NCBI GenBank assembly: GCA_013151875.1
Contig: JAADHL010000301.1
Span: forward strand, 1 to 5,848
Source: Deltaproteobacteria bacterium
GTDB lineage: Bacteria; Myxococcota_A; UBA9042; DTJE01
Direction: 5' to 3'
Length of the DNA stretch: 5,848 nucleotides
Under the pieces are notes generated by a model. The model was not told the DNA's origin and did no database searches. It saw nothing but the letters and a program-made list of their open reading frames with translations. Every line of letters starts with the position of its first letter. The stretch's first letter is position 1. Both the position numbers and the translations under genes were made by a program. Shown here in pieces: positions 5,381-5,848 of the stretch.

Positions 5381-5848
5381 ATGAACACGGCGCATGAAAA
5401 ACCCAATCGCGACTCGAGGGCATTCGAAAAGCTGGCTTTGGAGCACATGGACAGACTGTTTGCCACTGCCTTGCGTCTGACGCGGTCCGTCCCCGACGCC
5501 GAGGACCTCGTGCAGGAAACCCTGGTCAGGTCGTTCGCGGCCTTCCACCGCATCGACCCCGACGGCAACATGAAGGCATACCTGTTCAGGGTGTTGACCA
5601 ATATCTTCATCAACGATTACCGCCACGGAAAGATCGTGCGCAACGCCGGCGAAATGGCCAGGGTCGGGCTTCTGGACGGGACCCTGTATTCGTCCGAGTG
5701 TCAGAAAAAATGGGCCGACCCGCACGTCCGGTTCCTGCATTCCAATCTGTCGGCCGCGGTCACGGACGCCCTGAATGCGCTGCCCGAAAAGTTTCGCCGC
5801 GTCCTTGTGATGTCCGATCTGATGGAGTTCACCTACGCCCAGATCTCC
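5381..5848 (+). CDS. ECF-family RNA polymerase sigma factor (3' truncated by window)
   Basis: The frame is open from the ATG at 5381 to the right edge (156 codons), so the C-terminus is missing. The visible part fits an extracytoplasmic-function sigma factor, which directs RNA polymerase to a stress or envelope regulon. Region 2 spans about residues 14-84, with MDRLFATALRLTRSVPDAED (23-42), LVQETLVRSF (43-52) and the promoter-melting and -10 recognition helix NMKAYLFRVLTNIFINDYR (63-81). A linker with one Cys (C107) follows. Region 4 begins at about 125 with VTDALNALPEKFRRVLVM (127-144) and reaches the helix FTYAQIS, just before the -35 recognition helix. There is no sigma region 1 or 3, as expected for this class. 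It is divergent from the PAAR-containing block. An anti-sigma gene, if any, would lie beyond the window. Confidence 0.93.
   Translation, partial: MNTAHEKPNRDSRAFEKLALEHMDRLFATALRLTRSVPDAEDLVQETLVRSFAAFHRIDPDGNMKAYLFRVLTNIFINDYRHGKIVRNAGEMARVGLLDGTLYSSECQKKWADPHVRFLHSNLSAAVTDALNALPEKFRRVLVMSDLMEFTYAQIS

Noticed and set aside
4518..5384. A 288-codon plus-strand frame opposite the 270-aa protein
   Set aside because: The minus frame has a strong ribosome site, a promoter and an ordered repeat pattern. The plus frame is Arg/His-rich and runs over the divergent promoter region into the sigma-factor start.
5276..5740. Minus-strand frames opposite the sigma factor
   Set aside because: The plus frame encodes clear sigma regions 2 and 4 behind an AGGAGG; these are shadows.

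Overview
The window is GC-rich, densely coded bacterial DNA. The PAAR spike-tip protein, which points to a contractile (type VI-like) secretion machine, and the paired GH57 branching enzyme and DUF4912 protein suggest a Gram-negative lineage such as Desulfobacterota/deltaproteobacteria or a relative. That placement is inference; nothing here fixes the taxon.

Left edge (2-592, + strand): the C-terminal end of a TPR-like helical protein, then xseB, the small subunit of exodeoxyribonuclease VII. xseA is not in the window. xseB converges, 29 bp apart, on the leftward gene block.

Centre (622-5159, - strand): six tightly packed genes that look like one operon read right to left. In transcription order they are: an unrecognised 270-aa Met-rich protein with an internal threefold repeat; a PAAR protein; a short soluble histidine kinase broken by a +1 frameshift; a DUF4912 protein; a GH57 1,4-alpha-glucan branching enzyme; and a Cys-rich DUF1284 protein. 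Junctions are +10, +3, -1, +2 and -4 bp, and most starts have a good Shine-Dalgarno. A sigma70-type promoter (TTGCGC-N17-TAGAAT) lies just upstream of the first gene. The block therefore joins a secretion spike tip, a two-component kinase and alpha-glucan (glycogen) synthesis.

Right edge (5160-5848): a 221-bp divergent intergenic region with small inverted repeats and a GGAACTT element like an ECF -35, then the first 156 codons of an ECF sigma factor on the + strand, which runs off the window.

The most interesting items are the threefold-repeat protein beside the PAAR gene, the linkage of a spike module to glucan-branching genes, and the single-base frameshift that separates the kinase N-box from its ATP-binding G-boxes. 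I saw no tRNA, rRNA, CRISPR array or insertion sequence. No gene-free stretch exceeds 300 bases.
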